Of a stretch of 64,000 nucleotides of DNA, positions 44,037 to 52,900 are shown in pieces. The position numbers were made by a program, and so were the translations under genes. The notes beneath the pieces were generated by a model. It was not told where the DNA came from, did no database searches, and saw only the letters and a list, made by a program, of their open reading frames with translations. The first letter of the stretch is position 1. Each line of letters opens with the position of its first letter. Origin of the DNA: VRUE01 sp963716735 (lineage in GTDB: Bacteria; Actinomycetota; Thermoleophilia; Solirubrobacterales; 70-9); contig OY970321.1 of NCBI GenBank assembly GCA_963716735.1, positions 1,922,001 through 1,986,000 of the forward strand. Reading direction: 5' to 3'.

Positions 44037-44758
44037 CAGCTCACCTCCGGGGCGACGCGGGAGTGGCCGCCGGGGGCGGGGGCGTCGAGCGCGCGCCGCA
44101 GTCGCTTCAGCTGTCCCGAGGCGCTCTTCGCCGTCAGCTCGAACTTGACCAGGGTCACCCAGAGCAGCCCGATCGCCAGCAGGCTGACGAGGAAGGTGAA
44201 CATCATCTCGCCCGGCAGGCCGCCGTTGGCGGTGCCGAAGGTGCGCGGGTGGACGAGGCTCTGCGCCATCCGCACCACCATGAAGTTGAGCGGCACGAAG
44301 GCGCCGGCCGTGATCGCGAAGACCGAGGCGTAGCGAGCCTGGCGCTCGCGGTCCTCGATCGCGTAGCGGAAGGGGTAGTAGGTCGCGTACATCAGGAAGA
44401 CGATCAGGAAGCTGACCAGGGTCGGCTCGTCCCAGACCCACCAGTGCCCCCACGACGCCTTGGCCCAGATCGAGCCGGTGATCAGCACCGCGACGCCGAA
44501 GATCACCGACATGTGGATCGAGACGTAGGAGTAGGCGTCCCAGCGGGAATTGCCGCTGCGCAGATGGAGGATCGCGAAGACGCCGCCGACCACGAAGCCG
44601 ATCAATGCCGTAATGGCCAAGGGTACGTGGAGGTAGAAGATCTTCTGAATGAAACCTTGGTCCGCATCCAATGGGGCATAGAAGAAGACGAGGGAAAACG
44701 CCAGCACGATTGCCGCCGTAGTGGTGATGGAGAGAGGTTTGAGCCCTTTGCCGTACAT
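44036..44758 (-). CDS. ccmC: Heme exporter / cytochrome c biogenesis protein CcmC
   Basis: From ATG 44758 the protein has 240 residues, six TM helices and the tryptophan-rich heme-binding motif WGHWWVWDEPT. Flanking histidines are in LHVPLAITAL and VSIHMSVIFG. CcmC loads heme onto CcmE for attachment to c-type cytochromes. The C-terminal 40 residues are cytoplasmic and basic. It follows ccmB after 56 bp, a gap largely occupied by a palindromic element, and precedes the ccmD-like gene without a gap. Confidence 0.93.
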   Translation of the reverse strand: MYGKGLKPLSITTTAAIVLAFSLVFFYAPLDADQGFIQKIFYLHVPLAITALIGFVVGGVFAILHLRSGNSRWDAYSYVSIHMSVIFGVAVLITGSIWAKASWGHWWVWDEPTLVSFLIVFLMYATYYPFRYAIEDRERQARYASVFAITAGAFVPLNFMVVRMAQSLVHPRTFGTANGGLPGEMMFTFLVSLLAIGLLWVTLVKFELTAKSASGQLKRLRRALDAPAPGGHSRVAPEVS

Positions 44759-44766
44759 AGCGTCTG

Positions 44767-44813
44767 GCGCGGTAGAGGTTTGAGTCGCATAGCGACCGAA
44801 AGCTCGACCGCGC
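44767..44813. repeat. Palindromic element between ccmB and ccmC
   Basis: This 47-bp imperfect palindrome is about 89% identical to the palindrome inside thiL (4120-4162). It lies between the ccmB stop and the ccmC start, so it would be in the shared mRNA and close to the ccmC ribosome binding region. Confidence 0.75.
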
Positions 44814-44814
44814 C

Positions 44815-45510
44815 TCAGTCCTCCAGCAGGAAGTCGAACACCGCGTATCCGACCAGGAGGAAGATCAAATCGTATAGGCCGAGCACCGCGAGCCAGGTGC
44901 CGAAGCGGTGGTAACCGGGACCGCCCAGCGCCAGCAGAGGCTCGATCGCGCCGGTGGCGGCGATCGAGAGCGGCACCACGAGTGGCAGCAGGACGAGCGG
45001 GGCGAGCAGGTCGCGGGCACGCGAGTTGACCGCCATCGAGGAGATCAGCGTGCCGGTCGCGGCCAGGCCGAGGTCGGCAAGCAGGAGGACCAGGGCGAGC
45101 GGCGCCAGCGCCGTTGCCGAGTCGAGGAAGAAGATCGCGAAGACGGGGACGACGACCACCTCCAGCGCCAGCAGGTAGACGAGCAGCGCCGTGGCCTTGG
45201 CGGCGAAGAGGGCGCTGCGGTCGATCGGGGCGAGGCGGATTGCGTCGAAGCCACCCTCCTCGCGCTCGCTGACGAAGAGGCGGTTGATGCCGAGGATCGC
45301 GGCGAAGAGCACGGTCACCCAGAGCACTCCGGCGGCGAGGCTGCCAGAGAGCGCCGTGCGATCGAGGCCGAAGCGGAAGATGACGAAGGTGGTGACTGCG
45401 AACAGCGCCATCGCCGGCAGCGACTGCAGGGTGCGCAGCTCGGCCCGCAGGTCCTTGCCGAGGATCGCGGCGAAGGCGAGGCGAGATGGGGTTACACGAG
45501 GAAGCGTCAC
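44815..45510 (-). CDS. ccmB: Heme exporter protein CcmB
   Basis: From GTG 45510 the protein has 231 residues and six hydrophobic segments. Family features are ILGKDLRAELRTLQSLPAM at the N-terminus, SEREEGGFDAIRLAPIDRSALF and AVNSRARDLLAPLVLLPLVVPL. It is the membrane partner of the CcmA ATPase in heme handling. The start overlaps the ccmA stop as GTGA, so translation is coupled. The GTG is preferred since it starts directly before the conserved N-terminal region. Confidence 0.93.
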   Translation of the reverse strand: MTLPRVTPSRLAFAAILGKDLRAELRTLQSLPAMALFAVTTFVIFRFGLDRTALSGSLAAGVLWVTVLFAAILGINRLFVSEREEGGFDAIRLAPIDRSALFAAKATALLVYLLALEVVVVPVFAIFFLDSATALAPLALVLLLADLGLAATGTLISSMAVNSRARDLLAPLVLLPLVVPLSIAATGAIEPLLALGGPGYHRFGTWLAVLGLYDLIFLLVGYAVFDFLLED

Positions 45511-46175
45511 GCGACCGCCACCCTGCCACCGGCGCCGAGCCGCAGCACCTGGTCGGCGTCGGGCAGGGCCCGCTCGGGATCGTGGGTGACGAGGACACGG
45601 GTGCGGCCCTCGCTGGGGCCGATCAGCTCGCGGGCCAGCTCGCGACCTTCCGCGTCGAGGTTCGAGTCGGGCTCGTCGAGGAGCAGCAGCTTGGGCTCGT
45701 GCAGGACGCAGCGGCAGATCGCGAGCCGCTGGCGCATCCCCGCCGAGAGCTCGGCGACCCGCTGCTCGGCCCGGCGCTCCATCCCGATCGTGGCCAGCAG
45801 GGCATCGATCCGGGCCTCTGCCGACTCGCCGCTCAACCCATGCAGCTTGGCGTGGAAGCGCAGGTTCTCGCGCCCGCTCAGGTCGCGGTAGAGCAGCGGC
45901 TCGTGGCCGAGGAAGCCGATCCGCCCGCGCGCCTTCCAGGCCTCGCCCGGCAGGCGGGCGCCCAGCACCCGCACCTCGCCGCCGCTCGGCCGCAGCAGGG
46001 TGGCGAGGATGCGCAGCAGGGTCGTCTTGCCGGCCCCGTTCGATCCCAGCACGACCAGCGATTCGTCGGCGGCTAGCGTCAGGTCGACACCGTCGAGGGC
46101 GGTGTGGTCGCCGAACTCGCGGCGCAGCCCGGCAAGGCTGAGCGCCGGTTCGTCTTTCGCCGTGCCGGGCTTCAC
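45507..46175 (-). CDS. ccmA: ABC transporter ATP-binding protein CcmA
   Basis: The 222-residue ATPase has Walker A GSNGAGKTT, Q loop (GFLGHEPLLYRDLSGRENL), signature LSAGMRQRL, Walker B LLLLDEPD and the H loop VLVTHD. The GHEPLLYRDL segment is typical of CcmA. It powers the CcmABCD step that releases heme-loaded CcmE. It is the first gene of the ccm-hem operon and diverges from the acetyltransferase gene. No CcmE, F, G or H gene is in the window downstream. Confidence 0.93.
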   Translation of the reverse strand: MKPGTAKDEPALSLAGLRREFGDHTALDGVDLTLAADESLVVLGSNGAGKTTLLRILATLLRPSGGEVRVLGARLPGEAWKARGRIGFLGHEPLLYRDLSGRENLRFHAKLHGLSGESAEARIDALLATIGMERRAEQRVAELSAGMRQRLAICRCVLHEPKLLLLDEPDSNLDAEGRELARELIGPSEGRTRVLVTHDPERALPDADQVLRLGAGGRVAVA

Positions 46176-46206
46176 GCCGCGGATTGTGAAGGTCTACGCT
46201 GGTCCG

Positions 46207-46656
46207 GTGCGGATTCGAGCCGCCCTGCCGGAGGATGCCGCCGCCATCGACGCCATCGTGCAGCGTGCCTACGGGGGCTATGTCGAGGATCTGGGCGTGC
46301 GCCCGGCCCCGCTGGACGACGACTACACCGAGAGAGTTCTGCGTGGCGACGCGACGGTGGCGATCGTCGGGGGAGAGGTGGTCGGAGCGATCGTCCTGAT
46401 AGCGGAAAAGGACCACGTCCTCGTCGAGAACGTCGCGGTCGACCCCGATCGCCAGGGCGAGGGTGTCGGGCGGGCGCTCCTCGCCTGGGCGGAGGCGTTT
46501 GCGCGCACCGCCGGCACGCCTGAGGTTCGGCTCTACACCAACGCGGGGATGACGAGGAACATCGCCCTCTATGGCCGCCTTGGCTACCGGGAGGTCGATC
46601 GCCGCAGCTCGGGGAAGTTCCGCAGGGTCTTCTTCAGCAAGCGACTCGACCTCTGA
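46207..46656 (+). CDS. GNAT-family N-acetyltransferase
   Basis: From GTG 46207 the protein has 149 residues, beginning RIRAALPEDAAAIDAIVQRAY. The acetyl-CoA-binding motif A is LVENVAVDPDRQGEGVGRALL (R/Q-x-x-G-x-G/A) and the C-terminus has NIALYGRLGYREV. The substrate cannot be predicted. An in-frame GTG at 46186 is an alternative start. It diverges from ccmA with about 30 bp between the starts, and is followed by an AT-rich promoter-like gap before the TetR cluster. Confidence 0.88.
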   Translation: MRIRAALPEDAAAIDAIVQRAYGGYVEDLGVRPAPLDDDYTERVLRGDATVAIVGGEVVGAIVLIAEKDHVLVENVAVDPDRQGEGVGRALLAWAEAFARTAGTPEVRLYTNAGMTRNIALYGRLGYREVDRRSSGKFRRVFFSKRLDL

Positions 46657-46756
46657 TGCCGACGTTTTCTTGCAAGGCGGCGGAAAGACAGCTATATTTC
46701 TAAAAAATGTCTCACTTTCGTTTGGTTTCCGTCGACTTCATCTCGCCTAGGGCCTC

Positions 46757-47440
46757 ATGACACCGCCACCCTCACGCGCCGCCCGAGCCCAGGCCCTCGA
46801 GCCGAGCTGGGAGCTGCCGCGGGGACGCCACCGACTGCCGCGGGAGGTTGCGGAGCAGCATCAGCGCGACAGGCTGATCGCCGGCGTCGCCACCGCGATC
46901 GCCGAGCACAGCTACCGTGACCTCACGGGCGGGCACGTGATCGCGGCGGCGGGAGTCTCGCGGGCCACCTTCTACAAGAACTTCGAGAACGTGGAGGAAG
47001 CGGTCGTCGTCGCCCACGAGGCCATCTTCGAACGCTTCCTCGGCCTCGTCTTCCGCGCCTGCAACGCGGCCTCGGAGTGGCCCTCCAAGGTCAAGTCGGT
47101 GATCGAGGCGGCGCTCGACTACGCCGCGGCGGAGCCGGCGCAGGTGGGCCTTCTCACCTTGGATGCGCTCTCGGCCGACGTCGAGATGGCGCAGCAGGTG
47201 CTCACCTCCACCGACCATCTGGCGGCGCTGCTCAGCCGCGGCCGGGCGCTCAGCGAGGAGGCTGGCACGCTGCCGGAGCTGACCGAGAAATCGGTGATCG
47301 GCGCCCTCACCGCGATCGTCTCCAGCCGCATCGCCAACGGCGAAGCGGAGTGCCTGCCCGAGCTGGCGCCGCAGCTGGTCGAGCTGGCGCTGACGCCCTA
47401 CGTGGGCGCCGCCGAGGCGAAGCGGGTCGCCTGCGGGTAA
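46757..47440 (+). CDS. TetR-family regulator, first of three in tandem
   Basis: The 227-residue protein has an N-terminal extension, then a TetR HTH (RDLTGGHVIAAAGVSRATFYKNFENVEEAVVVA in part) and an all-helical ligand domain. The gap of 100 bp upstream is AT-rich (TATATTTCTAAAAAATG), so it probably holds the promoter. Two more TetR genes follow on the same strand with short gaps. The ligand and target are unknown. A target upstream of the collagen-like module is plausible. Confidence 0.88.
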   Translation: MTPPPSRAARAQALEPSWELPRGRHRLPREVAEQHQRDRLIAGVATAIAEHSYRDLTGGHVIAAAGVSRATFYKNFENVEEAVVVAHEAIFERFLGLVFRACNAASEWPSKVKSVIEAALDYAAAEPAQVGLLTLDALSADVEMAQQVLTSTDHLAALLSRGRALSEEAGTLPELTEKSVIGALTAIVSSRIANGEAECLPELAPQLVELALTPYVGAAEAKRVACG

Positions 47441-47476
47441 ACGAGCCGGTGCTTCTCCGCAGACCAGAGCGTCTCG

Positions 47477-48226
47477 GTGAAAGCCCCGACCCGGAGTATT
47501 CTCAGCCCCATGCGGGCGCTACCGGGTCGAGCATCGCGAACTTCACTGCCTCATGGCGTCACCCGCGCGACGGTCAAAGAGGATCAGCGCCAGCGCATTC
47601 TGCGGGCGACCGGCGAGCTGGTCGCCGAACGCGGCTACCACGCGGTCACGGTCGAGCTGATCGTCAAGCACGCCCGGGTCAGCTTCAAGACCTTCTATAG
47701 CCACTTCTCCAACAAGGAGGAGTGCTTCGTCGAGCTCTTCGAAACCGTGATGGCGGAGGCCCGCGGACGCATGGAGGCAGCGGTTGAGCGTGAGCGCAGG
47801 AGTGGAGCCCCCTGGGCGCGGCAGGTTGCCGCCGCGCTGCGGGCGCTCTTCGACGTGTTCCTCGCCGACCCGCTGATCGCCCGCGCGTCGATAGTCGACG
47901 CGCCGACGGTCGGGCCCGTGATGATCGACCGCTACCAGCAAGCGATGAGCGGACTGACGCCGCTGCTGCGCCAGGGCCGGAAGCTCGTCCCCGACGCCGC
48001 CGAGCTGCCGCCCACGCTCGAGGACACGCTCGCGGGCGGGCTGCTGTGGTCGGCCTATCAGCGCCTCATCGTCGGCGAGGTCGACCGGATCGAGACGCTG
48101 CTGCCCGACGCCGTCGTCTTCGTTTTGCGCCCTTATGTGGGGGAGCGGGAAGCAGCGAGGTGGGCGAAGTGGGCGGAGGACAGGCCCGCGGAAGAGGAGG
48201 GGGAGGCCACCTCGACGGCGTCCTGA
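47477..48226 (+). CDS. TetR-family regulator, second in tandem
   Basis: The 249-residue protein starts with an Arg/Pro-rich extension, and the HTH region reads ILRATGELVAERGYHAVTVELIV with ARVSFKTFYSHFSNKEECFVELF. The C-terminal domain ends in an acidic tail (AEEEGEATSTAS). It starts 37 bp after the first TetR gene. An internal ATG at 47510 is a possible shorter start. It differs clearly from its neighbours in the ligand domain, so the three may answer to different ligands. Confidence 0.87.
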   Translation: MKAPTRSILSPMRALPGRASRTSLPHGVTRATVKEDQRQRILRATGELVAERGYHAVTVELIVKHARVSFKTFYSHFSNKEECFVELFETVMAEARGRMEAAVERERRSGAPWARQVAAALRALFDVFLADPLIARASIVDAPTVGPVMIDRYQQAMSGLTPLLRQGRKLVPDAAELPPTLEDTLAGGLLWSAYQRLIVGEVDRIETLLPDAVVFVLRPYVGEREAARWAKWAEDRPAEEEGEATSTAS

Positions 48227-48239
48227 CTACGCTTGATCC

Positions 48240-48938
48240 GTGGCTGCACAGCGGGCTGATCGAGGGGGAGCGGATCGCGCCGAACTCGGTCCCCTGCCGG
48301 GCGGGCACCACGGCCTCTCTCGCGCGCAGGTCATGGAATCGCAGCGCGAGCGGCTCCTGGCCGGCATCGCCCAGGCGGTTGCCGCGAACGGTTACCGGGC
48401 GACGACGATCACCCAGATCGTCAAGGCGGCCTCGGTCTCGAGCCGCGCCTTCTACGAGCTCTTCGAGAGCAAGGAGGAATGCTTCCTCGAGGCGTTCGAC
48501 CTCGTTGTCGCACACCTCGAGGACCTGGTGGTGGAGGCGGCGCGAGAGGAATCCGACTGGCCGCACCAGGTGATCGCCGGGCTGCGCGCGGCACTCCGAT
48601 TCTTCACCGAGGAGCCCGACCTCGCTCGGCTCTGCTTGGTCGAGCCGATCACCGCGACGCCCGTGATCGCGACCCGCTTCCGCGACATCGTCGTCGACAG
48701 GTCGCGTGCGTTGAAGCCCGGCCGCCGCGAGCGCGAGGAGGCCGAGGAGCTGCCCGACTCGACCGAGGACTCGCTGCTCGGCGGCCTCATCGCGCTCATC
48801 TCCCGCTCGGTCCTCACCGGCAACGTCGACTCGCTCGAGGACCTGCTGCCCGACCTTTTGGACTTCGTCCTCTCGCCGTACCTCGGTCCCGAGGACGCCA
48901 GGAAGCTCGCCGCCGAGTTGCCTGAAAGCCGCTCCTAG
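48240..48938 (+). CDS. TetR-family regulator, third in tandem
   Basis: The 232-residue protein has an HTH segment (GIAQAVAANGYRATTITQIV with ASVSSRAFYELFESKEECFLEAF) and an all-helical C-terminal domain. It begins 14 bp after the second regulator and ends 213 bp before the collagen-like gene of module C. The HTH recognition helix (VSSRAFYELF) resembles that of the second gene (VSFKTFYSHF). Position makes it the best candidate for control of the downstream promoter. Confidence 0.88.
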   Translation: MAAQRADRGGADRAELGPLPGGHHGLSRAQVMESQRERLLAGIAQAVAANGYRATTITQIVKAASVSSRAFYELFESKEECFLEAFDLVVAHLEDLVVEAAREESDWPHQVIAGLRAALRFFTEEPDLARLCLVEPITATPVIATRFRDIVVDRSRALKPGRREREEAEELPDSTEDSLLGGLIALISRSVLTGNVDSLEDLLPDLLDFVLSPYLGPEDARKLAAELPESRS

Positions 48939-48976
48939 AGCCAAGTCAAACCAGTTCCCAAGGAGGACGCGAGGTA

Positions 48977-49046
48977 TTCTAGAAAATACTTCGCTATCTT
49001 CAGAAAATTCTCCTTGACTCTCGACTAGACATCTGCTTTTCTAGAA
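48977..49046 (+). promoter_or_regulatory. Promoter region with two TTCTAGAA palindromes
   Basis: In an AT-rich stretch, TTCTAGAA occurs at 48977-48984 and 49039-49046. TTGACT (49014-49019) is a good -35 box; the downstream palindrome would fall on or next to the -10 region, where TTTTCTAG is the nearest match. This layout suits repression by a dimeric regulator such as the TetR proteins just upstream. Binding is not shown. Confidence 0.45.
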
Positions 49047-49090
49047 CGCGCTCCCGCCGAACGGCAGGAGACACAGGGACAACCGAGCGC

Positions 49091-49151
49091 CGAGGGGGCC
49101 GCCAAGGGAAGCGGCCGGCAGAGGGGCTCAGGGACAAGGAGAAGAGATTCG
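49091..49151 (+). promoter_or_regulatory. Conserved leader with hairpin and ribosome binding site, copy C
   Basis: This leader nearly repeats 14824-14882. The stem GGCCGC/GCGGCC (49097-49116) is one pair longer than in copy A, with the same purine loop, followed by AGAGGGGCTCA and GGACAAGGAG before the ATG at 49152. Conservation of a non-coding leader between paralogous modules suggests a role in translation or mRNA stability. Confidence 0.5.
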
Positions 49152-49922
49152 ATGCTCTCGCCACTACGCAACCGCTTCGGCATCCCGGGCGTGATCTCGG
49201 TGATCGCCCTCGTCTTCGCGATGTTCGGCGGCGCCTACGCCGCGACGAACTCAGAAGGCGGCAAGGCCACCAGCTCGGCCAAGGCCAAGAAGGGCCCGCG
49301 TGGGCCTAAGGGTCCGAAAGGGGATACGGGTCCGGCGGGGCCCGCCGGCCCAGCAGGTACGGCCGGCGCCAAGGGCGACAAGGGAGATAAGGGTGACGCC
49401 GGCGCCCAGGGCAAAGAAGGGCCCCAAGGTAAAGAAGGGCCGCAGGGCAAAGACGGCAAAGCGGGCAAAGACGGCAAAGAAGGCTCGCCCTGGACCCTTG
49501 GAGGCACCTTGCCTCCGGGCAAAACCGAGATGGGTGCGTGGGCCGTTGGCGAAGGACCAGCAGGCTTTCATCGAGTCCCGATCTCTTTCACCATCCCGCT
49601 TGCGACTGAGTTGAGCGGATCTCAGGTTCACTACCTCAACGTAGACGGCGAAGAAGTTCTGACTGAAGGCGAAGCCGGAGCGGGAACTGGGCAACCATCG
49701 ACCGCCTGCGATGGAACCGCCGCCGCTCCCACTGCGGACCCGGGCCACCTCTGCATTTACGCCGGGCAGGAAGCCGAAATCCTATTTTGGAATGACCTGA
49801 TTTTCAAAGTATTCAACAGCACGCCCGGAGCATCAACCGCAGGCGCCGTTCTCACCATCTTCGCTATGTCCGCAGGAGCTGGAGGGAATGGCTCCTGGGC
49901 GGTGACGGCCGAAGAAGCGTAG
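49152..49922 (+). CDS. Collagen-like surface protein, module C
   Basis: The 256-residue product has the same N-terminal helix as module A (RNRFGIPGVISVIALVFAM) and about 21 Gly-X-Y triplets (GPRGPKGPKGDTGPAGPAGP, then GKEGPQGKEGPQGKDGKAGK). The C-terminal domain keeps HRVPISFTIPLATELSGSQV, close to VPISFNIPLASDLDATKV in module A, and ends SWAVTAEEA. The triplet block differs more than the ends do, as expected for repeat turnover. It is probably a surface stalk co-expressed with the two secreted proteins that follow. Confidence 0.86.
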   Translation: MLSPLRNRFGIPGVISVIALVFAMFGGAYAATNSEGGKATSSAKAKKGPRGPKGPKGDTGPAGPAGPAGTAGAKGDKGDKGDAGAQGKEGPQGKEGPQGKDGKAGKDGKEGSPWTLGGTLPPGKTEMGAWAVGEGPAGFHRVPISFTIPLATELSGSQVHYLNVDGEEVLTEGEAGAGTGQPSTACDGTAAAPTADPGHLCIYAGQEAEILFWNDLIFKVFNSTPGASTAGAVLTIFAMSAGAGGNGSWAVTAEEA

Positions 49923-49961
49923 GCACCTTCAGGCTGCCGCGGCACACCTGGAGACGAGTCC

Positions 49962-52900
49962 GTGAAACACACACACCGAGGAGCGCACCCAATGCCCCAT
50001 GCAAAGCCCCCGCACCATGCGGCCGAGGACTCGGTTACCCGGCGCAGGTTGGCTCTCATCACGACCACGGCCGTCCTTGCCGTCACGGCCCTCGTCACCT
50101 TTGCCGTCCCCCGCGCCGGTGCCGTCAGCGACGCCGAAGAACTGACCCGCATCGGCATCGAGGGCACGGGGGCGGGCGAGTTCGGTTCTGCCCTCGGTGG
50201 CCTGGCAAGCGACCCGGTAACCGGTCATCTCTTCGCTGTTGAGGGCAGTCGCATCAACGAGTTCACCCCCTGGGGCAACTTCGTCAAGGCCTTCGGCTGG
50301 GACGTCGCCCCGGGAGCGGTGAACGAGCAGCAGGAAGTGAGGGAGCGAGCGGCATCCGGTCAGTTCAAGCTCAGCTTCGGCGCCCCGAGCACCCCGGACC
50401 TTCCCTTCGACGCCGGCGGGGCAGAAGTCGAAGCCGCCCTCAACGCGCTCGCCTCGATCGGCGGCGTCGGAGGCGCGGTGAGCGTCGAATCCGTCCTCGG
50501 CCCCCCCGACGGCAAAACCCCCTCCGTCTACGTGGTCACCTTCAAAGGCTCCCTGGCCGCGACGGACGTCGCCGAGCTGACGATCGCAAACGGCACGACG
50601 CAGCTGAGCGGCGGGGTTCCCTCGACCACGCTCGAAGCGAGGACCCGCGCCGATGGCCACGCGGCGACCAGCGGCCTCGAGTCCTGCACCGCCGAATCGG
50701 GATGCCAGGTGGGGCTTGAAGGTCCTGGGGCAGGCCAGCTCGGCCGTGCCGAAGGCGCCGCGGTCGACCATGCCGGCAACCTCTACGTGAAGGAATTCAG
50801 CAATCTGAGGGCGCAAAAGTTCGACTCAGCGGGCCGCTTCGTGCTGATGTTCGGCGGCGAAGTCAACAAGACGACGAGCGAGAACGTCTGCACCAAAGCG
50901 CAGCTCGAAGCCGGCGATGAATGCGGTATCGGCCTCGGCGGCACCGAACCCGGCTGGTTCAGCTTCGGTTTCAGTAGAAGCGTCACCCTCGGCTCATCCG
51001 GCCAGCTCTTCGTCGCCGACAAGGAACGTTTCCAGCGCTTCAACGCCCAGGGCGAATTCGAAGCGCAGGTTCCCGTTCCGGGGGAGACCATCGGGTACCT
51101 GGCGTTCGACCCGGTGAGCGAAGACCTCTACGCGACCTATGCCGAAGTAGGCGTCCACAGGCTGAATTCCATCACCGGCGCGGAGATCGGCGAACTCGAA
51201 GGCCAGGGCATGCTTGCCACCGATCTCTCCGGCAACCTCTACGCGAAGGGAACAGGGGAAAAAAACCAAGAGAAAATAGTGCAGTACGACTCCGGCGGAA
51301 AACCACTCACGCCATTCACCTGCTGTCAGCCGCCGCTGGTGCCCAACGACATAACCCAAATCCGCTTCGGACTTGTCCAACTAGGCACCAACGCTGCCGG
51401 CACCCTCTACGTTACCTATGCCCATCCCCCCGACGACATCTTCATCCGCGTCTTCGGTCCGGGACCGACGATGTTCGAAGCGCCGCCCAAGGTTCCACCG
51501 ACTATCAGCAACCAGTACGCCACCTCGGTCGATCGCACGGGCGCTGTGCTGGGGGCCGATATCAATCCCCACTTTTGGATCGACACCCGCTTCTACGTCG
51601 AGTACGGCACCGGCAAATGCTCCGAGGGCGGCTGCGAGGAGGTAAAGCCCCTGCCGCCGGGACCCATCCTCAGCTCGAAACCATTCAGCGCGGCGATCAG
51701 GAGCTCCAGCGTCTTCCTGGAGGGGCTCGAGCCCGGAACGACCTACCACTACCGCTTCGTCGCGGTCAGCTCGGGCGGCGGGCCGGTGCACGGCATCGGC
51801 GGTGAGGTCGGAGTCGACGGAGAGGAAAGCACCTTCACCACCTATCCGGTGCTGTCCCAGTTCAAAGCGGATTGCCCCAACCAATCGTTCCGCACCGGCT
51901 TCTCGGCCCCACTGGTCGATTGCCGTGCATATGAGATGGTCAGCCCGATCGAGAAAAACAACGGCGACATCGTCTCGCTGGTCGACCTCCCGGGCTTCAC
52001 CACCGACCTCGAGCAGAGCTCGACTGACGGCAACAGATTCACCTACTCCTCCTATCGCCCCTTCGCCGATCCCGAATCCGGCGCCTATACCATGCAGTAC
52101 CTGGCCAGTCGCCAAGACGGCGTCGGCTGGTCGAACAAGGCGATCAACCCACCGCACTTCCACGCCGGTAGCGCGGGTTCCACCAGCCTCGAGGCCGCCT
52201 ATAGGGCGTTCTCGGCGGATCTGTGCAGCGGCTGGCTCGTGGCCGCGCCCGAGCCGCCGCTTGCCCCCGGTGCCCCGGAGGGCTACCGCAGCCTCTACCG
52301 GCGCGACAACTGCACCGGCGGCTATGAAGCGGTCAGCGTGGGGCAGCCGACCGTCGACCCCCTCGACTTCGATACGTACGAGTTCCAGGGTGCCTCCGCG
52401 GATGGCAAAGAGGCGATCTTCAGGGTTGAAGACAAGCTGACCGAAGACGCGGCAAGCGACGTCTGGCAAGCTTATTACGCAAGCGGCGAAGAGTTGCGAT
52501 TGCTTTGCGTATTGCCGAGCGGAGCGCCGAGCGGGGGCAACTGCTCAGGTGGATCGGCTGGGACCCCGCCCCAGATTCTCAGTCGCCTCTCGAGCGTCGT
52601 CAACGCGATCTCAGCCGATGGCAGACGTGCCTACTGGACCGACTCGGGATCTTCTGAGTCGGGACCGGGCAAGGTCTATTTGCGGGTCAACCCGGGCGAG
52701 GAGCAAAGCCAGCTCAGCGGCGGCGAATGCACCGAAGTCGAAAAGGCCTGCACCTTCGAAGTCTCAGAGACCGTATCGAGCAAAGCATCGCGTTTCCTCG
52801 GCGCGAGCACAGACGGCAGCAAGGCACTCTTCGAGGTAACCGAAGGGATCCTTGTCGGCAACCTCTATCTCTTTGACTCCGAAACGCAGTCCTCGACGCT

